Below, one piece after another: positions 17,286 through 24,836 of a stretch of 57,186 nt of DNA. The stretch covers positions 1,283 through 58,468 of the forward strand of contig DDSH01000003.1 of NCBI GenBank assembly GCA_002343775.1. Direction: 5' to 3'. The position numbers and the translations under genes were made by a program. The notes beneath the pieces were generated by a model, which saw only the letters and a program-made list of their open reading frames with translations, had not been told where the DNA came from and made no database searches. This DNA comes from Anaerolineales bacterium UBA2395. GTDB lineage: Bacteria > Chloroflexota > Anaerolineae > Anaerolineales > Villigracilaceae. Position 1 is the first letter of the stretch, and the number at the start of each line of letters is the position of its first letter.

Positions 17286-17423
17286 GTGAAAAAAGGAGAG
17301 AAAGAATAAACAAACTGGGTCTTGGGATGGCAGGCGGCTAGGGGATTTGGGTCCACATTTCCCGGTCCAAGAAACGAACCGTACGCTTCAACGCCTGCGC
17401 GCCCTGGGATGCCAGCAAATCGG

Positions 17424-18266
17424 TCATTCCTTGATCGCGCCCATTGCGATCCCGCTGACGATATATCTTGAGAAGAAGGCATAGATAATGATGATGGGTA
17501 CGATGGTGGCAGCCAGCCCCAGATAGATCGCGCCGAACTCGGTACGGTACACGTCGCCTCGCAGCGTTTGCACCAGCATCGGCAGTGTGTATTTATCCAA
17601 AGAAGAGATCAGGATAAAAGCATTGAAGAAGTTGTTCCAGGAAGCGATGAAGGCAAAGATACCCATGGTGGCTGCCCCCGGAATTGCCAGCGGCATCATG
17701 ACACGGTGAAAGATGGCAAGTTCACTGGCGCCGTCGATTCGAGCGGCATCGATCAGATCCCGCAGCACCATTGACTCGAGGTATTGCTTCCCAAAGAAGA
17801 CGCCGCCCGCATTGGCAATGAGCGGCAAAATAAGTGCCGCATAGTTGTCCGTGAGCCCGAGCCTGGACATATACTGATAAAAACCGATGATGGACAGCTG
17901 CATGGGGATCATGACCAGTACCACAATGAAGTTGGAGAAAATCTGCTTGCCCTTGAACTCATAGGTGACAATCCCATAGGCGGTCAGCATGGAAAAATAC
18001 ACTGTCACGATGGTCGAAGAAACGGCAAGAAAGGTGCTGTTCATAAAACCCCGGGGAAGGTTCAATCCCTTGCCAAGCAATATATTGTAGTTCTCCACAA
18101 GGTGGGTGCTCGGCAGCAGGCTGAGCCCCTGCTGGATCTCCGTGGTGGAACGGGTCGCATTCACGATCAACAACCAGATCGGTACGATGGTGACGATCAA
18201 TAGAATGAACAACACGATGTAGATGAAAACACGCGTCAGACTTAGGGTAAATCGATAATTGCTCAT
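17424..18266 (-). CDS. carbohydrate ABC transporter permease (MalG type)
   Basis: This inner-membrane subunit of a CUT1-type sugar importer has about 280 residues and six predicted membrane segments, the first starting VFIYIVLFILLIVTIVPIWLL. The EAA loop that contacts the ATPase is seen as DLIDAARIDGASELAIFHRVMMPLAIPG. The ATG at MSNYRF follows GGAAGG and lies 13 bp after the upstream permease gene; the open frame upstream of it overlaps that gene. It pairs with the MalF-type permease and the lipoprotein encoded upstream. No ATPase gene is present, so a shared MsmK/MalK-like ATPase elsewhere in the genome is inferred. Confidence 0.93.
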   Translation of the reverse strand: MSNYRFTLSLTRVFIYIVLFILLIVTIVPIWLLIVNATRSTTEIQQGLSLLPSTHLVENYNILLGKGLNLPRGFMNSTFLAVSSTIVTVYFSMLTAYGIVTYEFKGKQIFSNFIVVLVMIPMQLSIIGFYQYMSRLGLTDNYAALILPLIANAGGVFFGKQYLESMVLRDLIDAARIDGASELAIFHRVMMPLAIPGAATMGIFAFIASWNNFFNAFILISSLDKYTLPMLVQTLRGDVYRTEFGAIYLGLAATIVPIIIIYAFFSRYIVSGIAMGAIKE

Positions 18267-18279
18267 GGAACACCTTCCG

Positions 18280-19221
18280 CTAAGACTTCTTTTTGAACAG
18301 GTTCTTCCAGGATTTGCCAGTATTTGAATTCTCGTTTTCACCCAGGAAGTAGAATATTCCCAGTGCGCAGAGACTCGTCATCAGGAAGACCAGCACACCG
18401 ACGGACGAAGCAGCCCCAATATGTCCCTTGCTGCTTGCAAATTTCATGTACATGAGGATATTGTTCGTTTGAATGGAACTGTTCGGCGAACCTCTGCCAT
18501 CCGTCAACAGGAAGGGGATGTCGAACATCTGCATCCCACCGACCAATGAAGTGACAAAGATATAGATCAGAATCGGTTTAAGAAGGGGTAGAGTGATGCG
18601 CCTGAACATTTGGGAGGCGGTTGCGCCGTCCACCATTGCAGCTTCATAAAGGGAAATGGGAATGGACGTCATGCCTGCCATCACAATGATGACCGTCTGC
18701 CCGAACCACATCCACCATTGAATGAAGATCACCAGTCCGCGCATCACGGGGACACTCTGTAAATAATGCATCGCCTCCGGCAAAAGCCCGTACCGAACCA
18801 TGAATTGGTTGACAGGACCATAAAAGGAAAAAAACGCAAAGAATAATGCCGCAACGGAAGCCGGAACGAGCAAATTCGGGAGGAAGAACAATGCGCGCCA
18901 CACCCCAACCGCCTTGATCTTGAGGCGGGTATCTGTGAACCAGGCGGATAGCAGGAGGGCGATCCCGATCTGCGGAATGAAATTCAGAATCCAGATCAAC
19001 CAGGTGTTCCTGACAGCATTCAGGAAAACATCATCGGCAAACAGGCGTTCAAAGTTCGCAAGACCGACAAAATCTGCATTCCTGCTCATCAAGGTGGTAT
19101 CGGTGAAACTAAGCGCCAATGTGTTATAGACCGGGTAAAGCCCAAAGATCAAAAAACCTATGATAAATGGGGCGATAAAAAGATACCCATAATACTCTTT
19201 TTTGAATTTAGGAAAGCCCAT
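18280..19221 (-). CDS. carbohydrate ABC transporter permease (MalF type)
   Basis: The first permease subunit of the sugar importer has about 313 residues. It starts with a membrane segment (YLFIAPFIIGFLIFGLYPVY) and carries the EAA loop SLYEAAMVDGATASQMFRRITLPLLKP. Such proteins form a heterodimer with the MalG-type subunit and receive sugar from the binding protein. The ATG is preceded by AGGAGG; the GTG one codon upstream is too close to that site. It follows the binding-protein gene after a 94-bp gap containing a strong hairpin. Confidence 0.93.
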   Translation of the reverse strand: MGFPKFKKEYYGYLFIAPFIIGFLIFGLYPVYNTLALSFTDTTLMSRNADFVGLANFERLFADDVFLNAVRNTWLIWILNFIPQIGIALLLSAWFTDTRLKIKAVGVWRALFFLPNLLVPASVAALFFAFFSFYGPVNQFMVRYGLLPEAMHYLQSVPVMRGLVIFIQWWMWFGQTVIIVMAGMTSIPISLYEAAMVDGATASQMFRRITLPLLKPILIYIFVTSLVGGMQMFDIPFLLTDGRGSPNSSIQTNNILMYMKFASSKGHIGAASSVGVLVFLMTSLCALGIFYFLGENENSNTGKSWKNLFKKKS

Positions 19222-19271
19222 CACGCCTCCTTACATCGATAAACATGCTTCCGGGTGTTCACAGTCTGATA

Positions 19272-19302
19272 GAGTGGGTCAGCGCGATGCGCTGACCCAC
19301 TC
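19272..19302 (-). other. hairpin between binding-protein and permease genes
   Basis: GAGTGGGTCAGCGC and GCGCTGACCCACTC form a perfect 14-bp stem with a 3-nt loop, with no U-run on the transcribed strand. A hairpin here would protect the upstream binding-protein mRNA from 3' decay or partly stop transcription, giving more binding protein than permease. Confidence 0.75.
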
Positions 19303-19315
19303 CTTGATATATCCG

Positions 19316-20773
19316 TTAGTTGGTCACAGGGGGTTCAGGGATGATCAGATCCGGGAATTCATTTCGGACCGCATCCAACCATTGAGACCACATCTCGGCT
19401 TCGGTGATGTCGCCGTTGAGATAGCTCGCAAGAGGATCGTTCAAGGCGCGTTGAATGGCATCATCAGAGCCGGTCAGCAAAGCGCCATTGACGCTCGGGG
19501 CAGCCTGCGCAAACGCCGCATAAGAGTTCTGTCCACCAAGCCACACCGCCAGAGCGGAGTCATCGAACGAATCGACGATCTTTTCGACCACAACCTGGCT
19601 GGAAACGAAGTCACCCGCAGCCTGCTGCTGATCATCCGGCGTTTCAGGATCGATGGCTTTCAGGTATTCATTGGTGTACACACCGGTTGCCCAGTTGGTC
19701 AGGTTCTCTTCATCGAGAGCCACAAACTTGACAAATTCCTTCGCCAGTTCATAGTTCGGGCTGCCTTCCAAAACACCGACCCAGGTACCGCCCCATTGAT
19801 ACGCCAGCGGACCATTGATCATCGCCCAGTCACCGCCAGTGTCGGTGGAGTCCGAGGTCGAGTTCGGGATCAGAACATAAGGCAGACCCCACGTGGGCAG
19901 GAAGTAGCTAAAGACCTTCTTGGGAGTACCGTTGGCATCCTTCAGGGTATCGTTCATGCCGGCAAACCAGCCTTCGCTCCACTGGGTCGCCTGTGACTCG
20001 TAGCCTTCATCACGCATCAACTTGGCAAACTTGACGTACTCCGAGACCATCGGATCGATCACCAGCTCACCATCCACGATCCACGGCTGGGACCGGTTGG
20101 CAAGGAAGGGATTAAGCATTTCACCGGGTGTTCCGACGGTAAAGTAATCGCCAGTTCCACATTCTTTGATCTTACCAGCGGTCTCCACGAACTTTTCCAT
20201 GTCGGCAACCATTGCCTGAACCTCAGCGGGATCATCCGTACCGAGGCATTCCTTGGCAATGCTGCGGCGATAGAAGAACGCGCCCGGAGTGGCTTGATAG
20301 GAATACGCCTTCGTGATACCTTCATGCGAACCGACTTCAACCACCGCTGGGAAGGTCTGGAGTTCCTCGGTCAGCGGCAGAAGATCCCCCAAGTCAGCCA
20401 ACAGATCAGACTCGACCCATTCCTTAACGAACGCCGCTTCAAGCGCCACGACATCCGGTGAATCAGCAGTTCCCGCAGCAGCCTTGACCTTGGTCTGGTA
20501 CTCACCATTGGTCATGGGAATCATCGTATAAACAACATCCACCTTGGGGTGCCTGCCTTCAAAGGCAATCGCCATGGTGCGGATCTCATTGGTAAACGCC
20601 CACACGTGCAGCGTACCCTCCAATTCAACCGGCGCAGATTCTTCCCCCGATGACGATGACTCAGACGATCCTTCACTACCCCCAGAGGATTCTTCGCCCG
20701 CCGCCGGCGCACAAGCCGCCAATAACATGCTCAACACAACCAGCAAAGACAGGATAAACGAAAATCGTTTCAT
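19316..20773 (-). CDS. sugar ABC transporter substrate-binding lipoprotein
   Basis: This 485-residue extracellular receptor captures a sugar or oligosaccharide for the adjacent permeases. MKRFSFILSLLVVLSMLLAACAPA is a lipoprotein signal peptide with the lipobox L-A-A-C, followed by a Ser/Glu/Gly linker (about residues 27-50), as is usual in anchored binding proteins. The mature part begins GTLHVWAFTNE and belongs to the extracellular solute-binding family 1. The ATG was chosen for AAGGAG upstream and the signal peptide it reveals. The genes around it point to xylo- or cello-oligosaccharides, but the ligand is not determined. Expression is probably controlled through the LacI operator 270 bp upstream. 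Confidence 0.94.
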   Translation of the reverse strand: MKRFSFILSLLVVLSMLLAACAPAAGEESSGGSEGSSESSSSGEESAPVELEGTLHVWAFTNEIRTMAIAFEGRHPKVDVVYTMIPMTNGEYQTKVKAAAGTADSPDVVALEAAFVKEWVESDLLADLGDLLPLTEELQTFPAVVEVGSHEGITKAYSYQATPGAFFYRRSIAKECLGTDDPAEVQAMVADMEKFVETAGKIKECGTGDYFTVGTPGEMLNPFLANRSQPWIVDGELVIDPMVSEYVKFAKLMRDEGYESQATQWSEGWFAGMNDTLKDANGTPKKVFSYFLPTWGLPYVLIPNSTSDSTDTGGDWAMINGPLAYQWGGTWVGVLEGSPNYELAKEFVKFVALDEENLTNWATGVYTNEYLKAIDPETPDDQQQAAGDFVSSQVVVEKIVDSFDDSALAVWLGGQNSYAAFAQAAPSVNGALLTGSDDAIQRALNDPLASYLNGDITEAEMWSQWLDAVRNEFPDLIIPEPPVTN

Positions 20774-21041
20774 CTTCTTTCTCCTTATTTGATATGGTAT
20801 ATTTTGAGGTTGAAGTCCGGTAAACCTCGATACAGGATTCGGGCTTCTGCTCAATGGCGTCCGATGTCCTCAAGATATCGGACGTCCTCTTTTCGGACAT
20901 ACGAAAGTTCGAACGTTCTTATCTAAGCCTGGCACCTCCTTGAAACAACTCTCGAATAAAAAATAAATGGTCTTTCTTACTTCCCTTGTCTGCACGGGCA
21001 ACGCGCAAAACATGAGGTCAGCACGACATTAAGGTTCTTCC
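20774..21041 (-). other. long 5' leader of the binding-protein gene
   Basis: This 268-bp stretch holds no gene. It includes an inverted repeat with 8-bp arms, CGTCCGAT at 20858-20865 and ATCGGACG at 20877-20884, amid several copies of GGAC/GTCC, and a small palindrome near 20905. I found no promoter close to consensus; the transcript may start near the LacI operator and carry a structured leader. Confidence 0.4.
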
Positions 21042-21063
21042 TTTCCGGTAACGTTACCGGAAA
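21042..21063. promoter_or_regulatory. LacI-family operator upstream of the sugar operon
   Basis: A perfect palindrome with core CCGGTAACGTTACCGG, flanked by TTT and AAA, spans 22 bp. A central CpG and AACGTT core are typical of LacI-family sites. A one-mismatch copy lies before lacI (22162-22175), which links both to the adjacent regulator. Confidence 0.85.
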
Positions 21064-21099
21064 ACCATAAAAAAACACGGGACGAAGCGCCTTCATCGA

Positions 21100-22119
21100 T
21101 CAATACGCCGGGGTCAACGCCTGACAGGAGGAACGCACCACTAGTTTCGTCTGCATTTTATGAACATCAAGGTCCAGCGTTTCACCATTAATTAACTTGA
21201 TCAACATCTGCATCGCCACATACCCCATTTCCTCCAGGAATTGATCGACGGTCGTCAATCCCAGATAACGGGCTTCTGAAATATTGTCGAACCCCACCAC
21301 CGACAAGTCATCGGGGATGCGCACACCCAACCCCTCAGCCGCCTCGATCACACCAATGGCAGATTGATCGTTCGCAGCAAAAATAGCGGTCGGCGGATTG
21401 TCCATCTGCAACAGATGGCTGGCTTGCTTACAGGCGGTCTTCTGCGTGAAATCCCCCGGCTTGATCAGTTCCTCATCCACCGCCACCCCGGCGCTGGTCA
21501 ATGCATCACGATACCCCTTCAAACGCCGAAGCGCGCTGCCAATTTCAGGGCGCCCGCTGATAAACCCGATCCGACGGTGCCCCAACCCCATCAGATACTC
21601 CATCACCGCCAACGCACCCTGATAATTCATCCCCTGAACCGACGGATAATTGGGGTTGATGACATGCGGGTCCACAGCGACAATGGGTGCATTGGTTATA
21701 AACTCCGCCGCAGCCGAAGCCACGATCAGAACCCCATCCGTGATCGAATTATTCAAAAGGGAGACATAATGTTGTTCATGCAAAGCCGTGCCATTCTTCT
21801 GGACATCCCCCGTGGTATAAAGCAATAAATCAAACTTCGATTCCGCGATGGCGCGGTTGACCCCCTTCATGATCTCAATCGAATATGGGAACCCGATATC
21901 CGGCACCACAAGCCCGATCAGGTTCTTGCGATGACTGCGCATACTGCGGGCTGCCAGGCTCGAGGTGTACCCCATCTTCCCTATCACCTTCATGATGCGA
22001 GCCTGCGTATCGCTGGCAACATCGTCTTTTCCATTCAATACACGTGAAACCGTCGACACCGATACGCCTGCGGTTTTTGCAACGTCCTGTATGGTTAATG
22101 CGCGCTTTTTTGATCGCAT
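21100..22119 (-). CDS. LacI family transcriptional regulator of the sugar operon
   Basis: This 339-residue protein has the LacI helix-turn-helix and hinge at the N-terminus (LTIQDVAKTAGVSVSTVSRVLNG, residues about 8-30). A periplasmic-binding-protein-like sensor domain follows (FISGRPEIGSALRRLKGY, AIFAANDQSAIG, VVGFDNISEARY). The effector is likely a sugar imported or released by the operon. It reads in the same direction as the operon and is the first gene of the region. Matching operators before lacI itself and before the binding-protein gene predict autorepression plus repression of the transport and catabolic genes. The ATG of MRSKKRAL follows AGGA; the open frame upstream runs through the operator and promoter. 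Confidence 0.95.
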   Translation of the reverse strand: MRSKKRALTIQDVAKTAGVSVSTVSRVLNGKDDVASDTQARIMKVIGKMGYTSSLAARSMRSHRKNLIGLVVPDIGFPYSIEIMKGVNRAIAESKFDLLLYTTGDVQKNGTALHEQHYVSLLNNSITDGVLIVASAAAEFITNAPIVAVDPHVINPNYPSVQGMNYQGALAVMEYLMGLGHRRIGFISGRPEIGSALRRLKGYRDALTSAGVAVDEELIKPGDFTQKTACKQASHLLQMDNPPTAIFAANDQSAIGVIEAAEGLGVRIPDDLSVVGFDNISEARYLGLTTVDQFLEEMGYVAMQMLIKLINGETLDLDVHKMQTKLVVRSSCQALTPAY

Positions 22120-22161
22120 CTCAATTCCTATTGGAATGACATCATGTTTCGGTATCAATAC

Positions 22162-22175
22162 CGGAAACGTTACCG
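22162..22175. promoter_or_regulatory. LacI-family operator in the lacI promoter
   Basis: CGGAAACGTTACCG matches the core of the operator at 21042-21063 with one mismatch and covers the predicted lacI transcription start. A second palindrome, CGGTATCAATACCG (22150-22163), overlaps it and may be a weaker or accessory site. Confidence 0.75.
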
Positions 22176-22177
22176 AT

Positions 22178-22206
22178 ATTATTGCATAAATTTTCAAAAG
22201 AGTCAA
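22178..22206 (-). promoter_or_regulatory. lacI promoter
   Basis: On the minus strand TTGACT (22206-22201) and AATAAT (22183-22178) are 17 bp apart, placing the start at about 22171 inside the operator. Confidence 0.6.
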
Positions 22207-22508
22207 CTACCCAATTACCCAGCCTGAGATTCTCTATCATCGCCGTTTCTTTGAGACGGTACCGGTTCAGGATTACCCCCCCACCCGCTTCACACCAGAC
22301 CTCAAGTCTGTTCATCCCCCCAGCCTTGATTCTCGCCTCCAGATCGTCAATTTCCAATCGTCCTCTCGATGTCTCTCAGATCGCAACTCACCATCTTGTG
22401 AAGGGTATAATCGTTTCAATCCCTGATCACGTTTACGCATTTCGCAATATCATCAATGGGCGTACGCCTTATTGACATAAATCCACGAGCGAGGAGGCTG
22501 ACTTTAAT
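22207..22508. other. intergenic region between lacI and the exonuclease gene
   Basis: No gene is supported here. A TATAAT at 22406-22411 could be the -10 box of the downstream plus-strand gene, but no good -35 box is 16-18 bp upstream. The only other signal is GAGGAGG shortly before the exonuclease start codon. Confidence 0.4.
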
Positions 22509-23378
22509 ATGAAGGTTCATCTTATCGATGGGACATATGAATTGTTCCGCAACCATTTTGGCGCACCGCCGAAGAAAGCCCCAAATGGGCAGGAAGTAGG
22601 CGCAACCCTCGGGCTGCTGCGAAGCCTGCTCATGCTGCTGACCAGCCCGGATGTGACGCATGTGGGGGTGGCGTTCGATCACGTCATCGAGTCGTTTCGT
22701 AACAAGATGTATGCGGGTTACAAGACCGGCGAAGGCGTGGATCCGCTTCTGATGGCGCAATTTTCACTGGCAGAAAAAGCCGTTTCCGCGCTCGGCGTGA
22801 CGGTCTGGTCCATGACCAAGTTCGAAGCGGATGACGCGCTCGCAACCGCCGCGACCCGTTTTGCCAAACTCAAATCGGTGGATCAGGTTTTGGTCTGCTC
22901 ACCAGATAAAGATCTGGCGCAGTTGGTGGATGGCACACGCGTCGTCTGCTGGGATCGGCGGCGCGAGATCATCATCGACGAACAAGGCGTCATCGAAAAA
23001 TTCGGCGTGGCGCCGGAATCCATCCCGGATTATCTGGCACTCGTGGGCGACTCGGCAGATGGGTATCCAGGCATTCAAGGCTGGGGCGCAAAATCCACGG
23101 CGACGGTGCTGGCGAAGTTCAAGCACATCGAGTCGATCCCCAAAGACCCGTCAAAGTTGGGCTTGGGGCTGGGACGCGCCACAACCCTTGTAGAAAACCT
23201 TCAGCAAAATTTCAAGAACGCGCTGCTCTTCCGCGAACTCTCCACCCTGCGGACGGATGTTCCGCTCAAAGAAAAACTCGATGACCTGAAATGGCGGGGG
23301 GCGTATCCACGATTGAAGAAGGTCTGTCACGAGTTGGGTGATGAGAGAATCCCCGAACGTGTTCCGCTCTGGCGCTAA
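22509..23378 (+). CDS. 5'-3' exonuclease (FEN/PolI N-terminal type)
   Basis: This 289-residue protein resembles the 5'-nuclease domain of DNA polymerase I, here as a separate protein. It would remove RNA primers or flaps during replication and repair. MKVHLIDGTYELFR carries the first metal-binding Asp, FEADDALATAA the central acidic cluster, and VLVCSPDKDLAQLV a further Asp pair. The helix-hairpin-helix region VGDSADGYPGIQGWGAKSTATVL follows. Compared with stand-alone ExoIX-like proteins it is slightly longer. GAGGAGG lies 12 bp before the ATG, rather far. A strong terminator follows. Whether the genome's PolA still has its own 5'-nuclease cannot be seen here. Confidence 0.92.
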   Translation: MKVHLIDGTYELFRNHFGAPPKKAPNGQEVGATLGLLRSLLMLLTSPDVTHVGVAFDHVIESFRNKMYAGYKTGEGVDPLLMAQFSLAEKAVSALGVTVWSMTKFEADDALATAATRFAKLKSVDQVLVCSPDKDLAQLVDGTRVVCWDRRREIIIDEQGVIEKFGVAPESIPDYLALVGDSADGYPGIQGWGAKSTATVLAKFKHIESIPKDPSKLGLGLGRATTLVENLQQNFKNALLFRELSTLRTDVPLKEKLDDLKWRGAYPRLKKVCHELGDERIPERVPLWR

Positions 23379-23389
23379 CATGTTTCGTT

Positions 23390-23428
23390 AAAACAAAAGG
23401 ACATCCAAAGCGGATGTCCTTTTGTTTT
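23390..23428. terminator. bidirectional intrinsic terminator
   Basis: Perfect 17-bp arms (AAAACAAAAGGACATCC and its complement) flank a 5-nt loop, with A- and T-rich outer ends. It separates the convergent exonuclease and bacterioferritin genes. Confidence 0.94.
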
Positions 23429-23440
23429 CTTCCAAAGACT

Positions 23441-23911
23441 CTATTCGCCAGCCTGATTGCTCAAGTAGTTTTCGAGACCCATCTGTTCGATCTGGGTGCG
23501 CTGTTTCTTTGCCCAGTCGTGGTGACCCTCCTCCATCTTGAGGATGGTCGTCAGCAAGTCGGCAGTGGATTGATCGCTCACCTCGCCCGCCAGCTGAATG
23601 CCTGCATTATAGGCGCGGATCGCATCCAGCTCGGCGTTTTCATCGTTGGTGAACATTTCCAGCACGCTCTTCCCGATCTTCATTTCGTTGAGTTTGGTAA
23701 CGACCGGCATTCCCTCCAAAAACAGGATTCGCTGGATCAGCCACTCAGCGTGATGCATTTCATCGATCGCCTGTTTTTCGATGGTCTTGTGCAGTTTTTC
23801 GTAGCCCCAGCTATCGCACATTTCTGAATGCACCATCAACTGACTGATGGCGGTCAGTTCATCCGCCAGCAATTCGTTCAGCGTCTTTAGCAGTTTGGCA
23901 TCGCCTTTCAT
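23441..23911 (-). CDS. bfr: bacterioferritin
   Basis: This four-helix protein assembles into a 24-subunit cage that oxidises Fe(II) and stores it as ferric mineral. The 156 residues contain all di-iron ligands at the classical positions: Glu18, Glu51, His54, Glu94, Glu127 and His130. Met52, the axial ligand of the inter-subunit heme in Bfr, is also present, separating it from plain ferritin. The ATG of MKGDAKLLK follows AAGGAG; the longer open frame upstream contains the likely promoter. A perfect 15-bp palindrome lies about 85 bp upstream and may control expression. Confidence 0.96.
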   Translation of the reverse strand: MKGDAKLLKTLNELLADELTAISQLMVHSEMCDSWGYEKLHKTIEKQAIDEMHHAEWLIQRILFLEGMPVVTKLNEMKIGKSVLEMFTNDENAELDAIRAYNAGIQLAGEVSDQSTADLLTTILKMEEGHHDWAKKQRTQIEQMGLENYLSNQAGE

Positions 23912-23993
23912 TTTTGCTCCTTTTTGTTCGATTGGAAAATCAGCAGGTTCATCCCAATCCAGAAGGAAGTTCCGCCAATGGAGTGAACCTTCG

Positions 23994-24008
23994 TACACTT
24001 AAAGTGTA
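23994..24008. promoter_or_regulatory. palindromic site upstream of bfr
   Basis: TACACTTAAAGTGTA has perfect 7-bp arms around a central A. Read on the minus strand it begins with TACACT, a possible -10 box, so a bound regulator would block transcription of bfr. It does not resemble the Fur consensus. Confidence 0.5.
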
Positions 24009-24099
24009 GCATTGCCTTGATTTTAGTCCCTTGTGCCTATTGTCATTCGCTCGGTGGATAAATGTACCAAATATAGGATACCCTTTTCCCTGCAAGATT

Positions 24100-24591
24100 C
24101 TATTCACTGAAGAAATGCGGAGTATGACCCGTTAGGGCGAAAAATCGCTCCAGTTCTGGTTTCGCAAGGACGAGGGTGGCGGTATTGACCAGCGGGTGAC
24201 ACAGGAAGGCTTCTCCCTGCCAGATGTCGGAATCCAGCCATAATGTCACTTGTTTGTCCACGTCGTTTGCCAAGCCCATCATCGTCACCGAGCCGCGCGT
24301 GACGCCAAGCAGGCGGTGCAGGTTTTCCTCCGAGCCAAACCGTAGATGTGCGACTCCCATCACCGCCGAAAGTCCCTCCAGCCGGACGGTCTTCTCACAG
24401 GATGTGACCACGAGAAAAAATTGTCTCGCCTTTTTATCGCACAGGAATAGATTTTTTGTGCTCACTGCGGGGACGCTCGGGCGATGAAGTTCCGCTTCGG
24501 CGCAGGTGTAAACGGCGGGATGCTCCACCCGTTGATAGGTGAAGCCGTTAGAATTGAGAAAGTTGAGGAATTGTTCTTCAGAGGCGATCAT
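24100..24591 (-). CDS. prolyl-tRNA editing protein (YbaK/ProX family)
   Basis: This 163-residue free-standing editing domain probably hydrolyses alanine (or another wrong amino acid) from tRNA-Pro in trans. The YbaK/EbsC fold is recognised from FTYQRVEHPAVYTCAEAE at the start, TKNLFLCDKKARQFFLVV with the conserved Lys, LGVTRGSVTMMGLAND near the middle, and CHPLVNTATLVL near the end. This order is typical of ProX/PrdX proteins rather than YbaK itself. No ribosome site precedes the ATG; a -10-like TACACT lies 10 bp upstream, so the mRNA may be almost leaderless. Confidence 0.88.
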   Translation of the reverse strand: MIASEEQFLNFLNSNGFTYQRVEHPAVYTCAEAELHRPSVPAVSTKNLFLCDKKARQFFLVVTSCEKTVRLEGLSAVMGVAHLRFGSEENLHRLLGVTRGSVTMMGLANDVDKQVTLWLDSDIWQGEAFLCHPLVNTATLVLAKPELERFFALTGHTPHFFSE

Positions 24592-24600
24592 ATGCGGGTC

Positions 24601-24629
24601 AGTGTATCACACCAAGCTCAAAGGGTGAA
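24601..24629 (-). promoter_or_regulatory. candidate promoter of the prolyl-tRNA editing gene
   Basis: On the minus strand TTCACC (24629-24624), a 17-bp spacer and TACACT (24606-24601) predict a start about 3 nt before the ATG at 24591, in agreement with the missing ribosome site. The -35 box matches consensus at only four positions. Confidence 0.4.
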
Positions 24630-24836
24630 TCAGGTTCGATGGGGCGGCAATGGCACAAGTCCGGGGTGACGCGAAGATATTTCAATTGGAACCTGTATAC
24701 ACAACAGAATCCTGCTTTTGTCGCATAGAATCCAAGCAATTTCCTGAACGTGATAAAATCGCGGCTGGATTGTCGGACTGGCAATCCAATCGCCGAAATA
24801 CGATCTATTATTTCCCAACCCAAGCAAGGAGAAAAA

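Noticed and set aside
17216..17482. Minus-strand open frame between the permease gene and xylA
   Set aside because: It overlaps the permease end, passes through a hairpin and gives a low-complexity peptide without a ribosome site.
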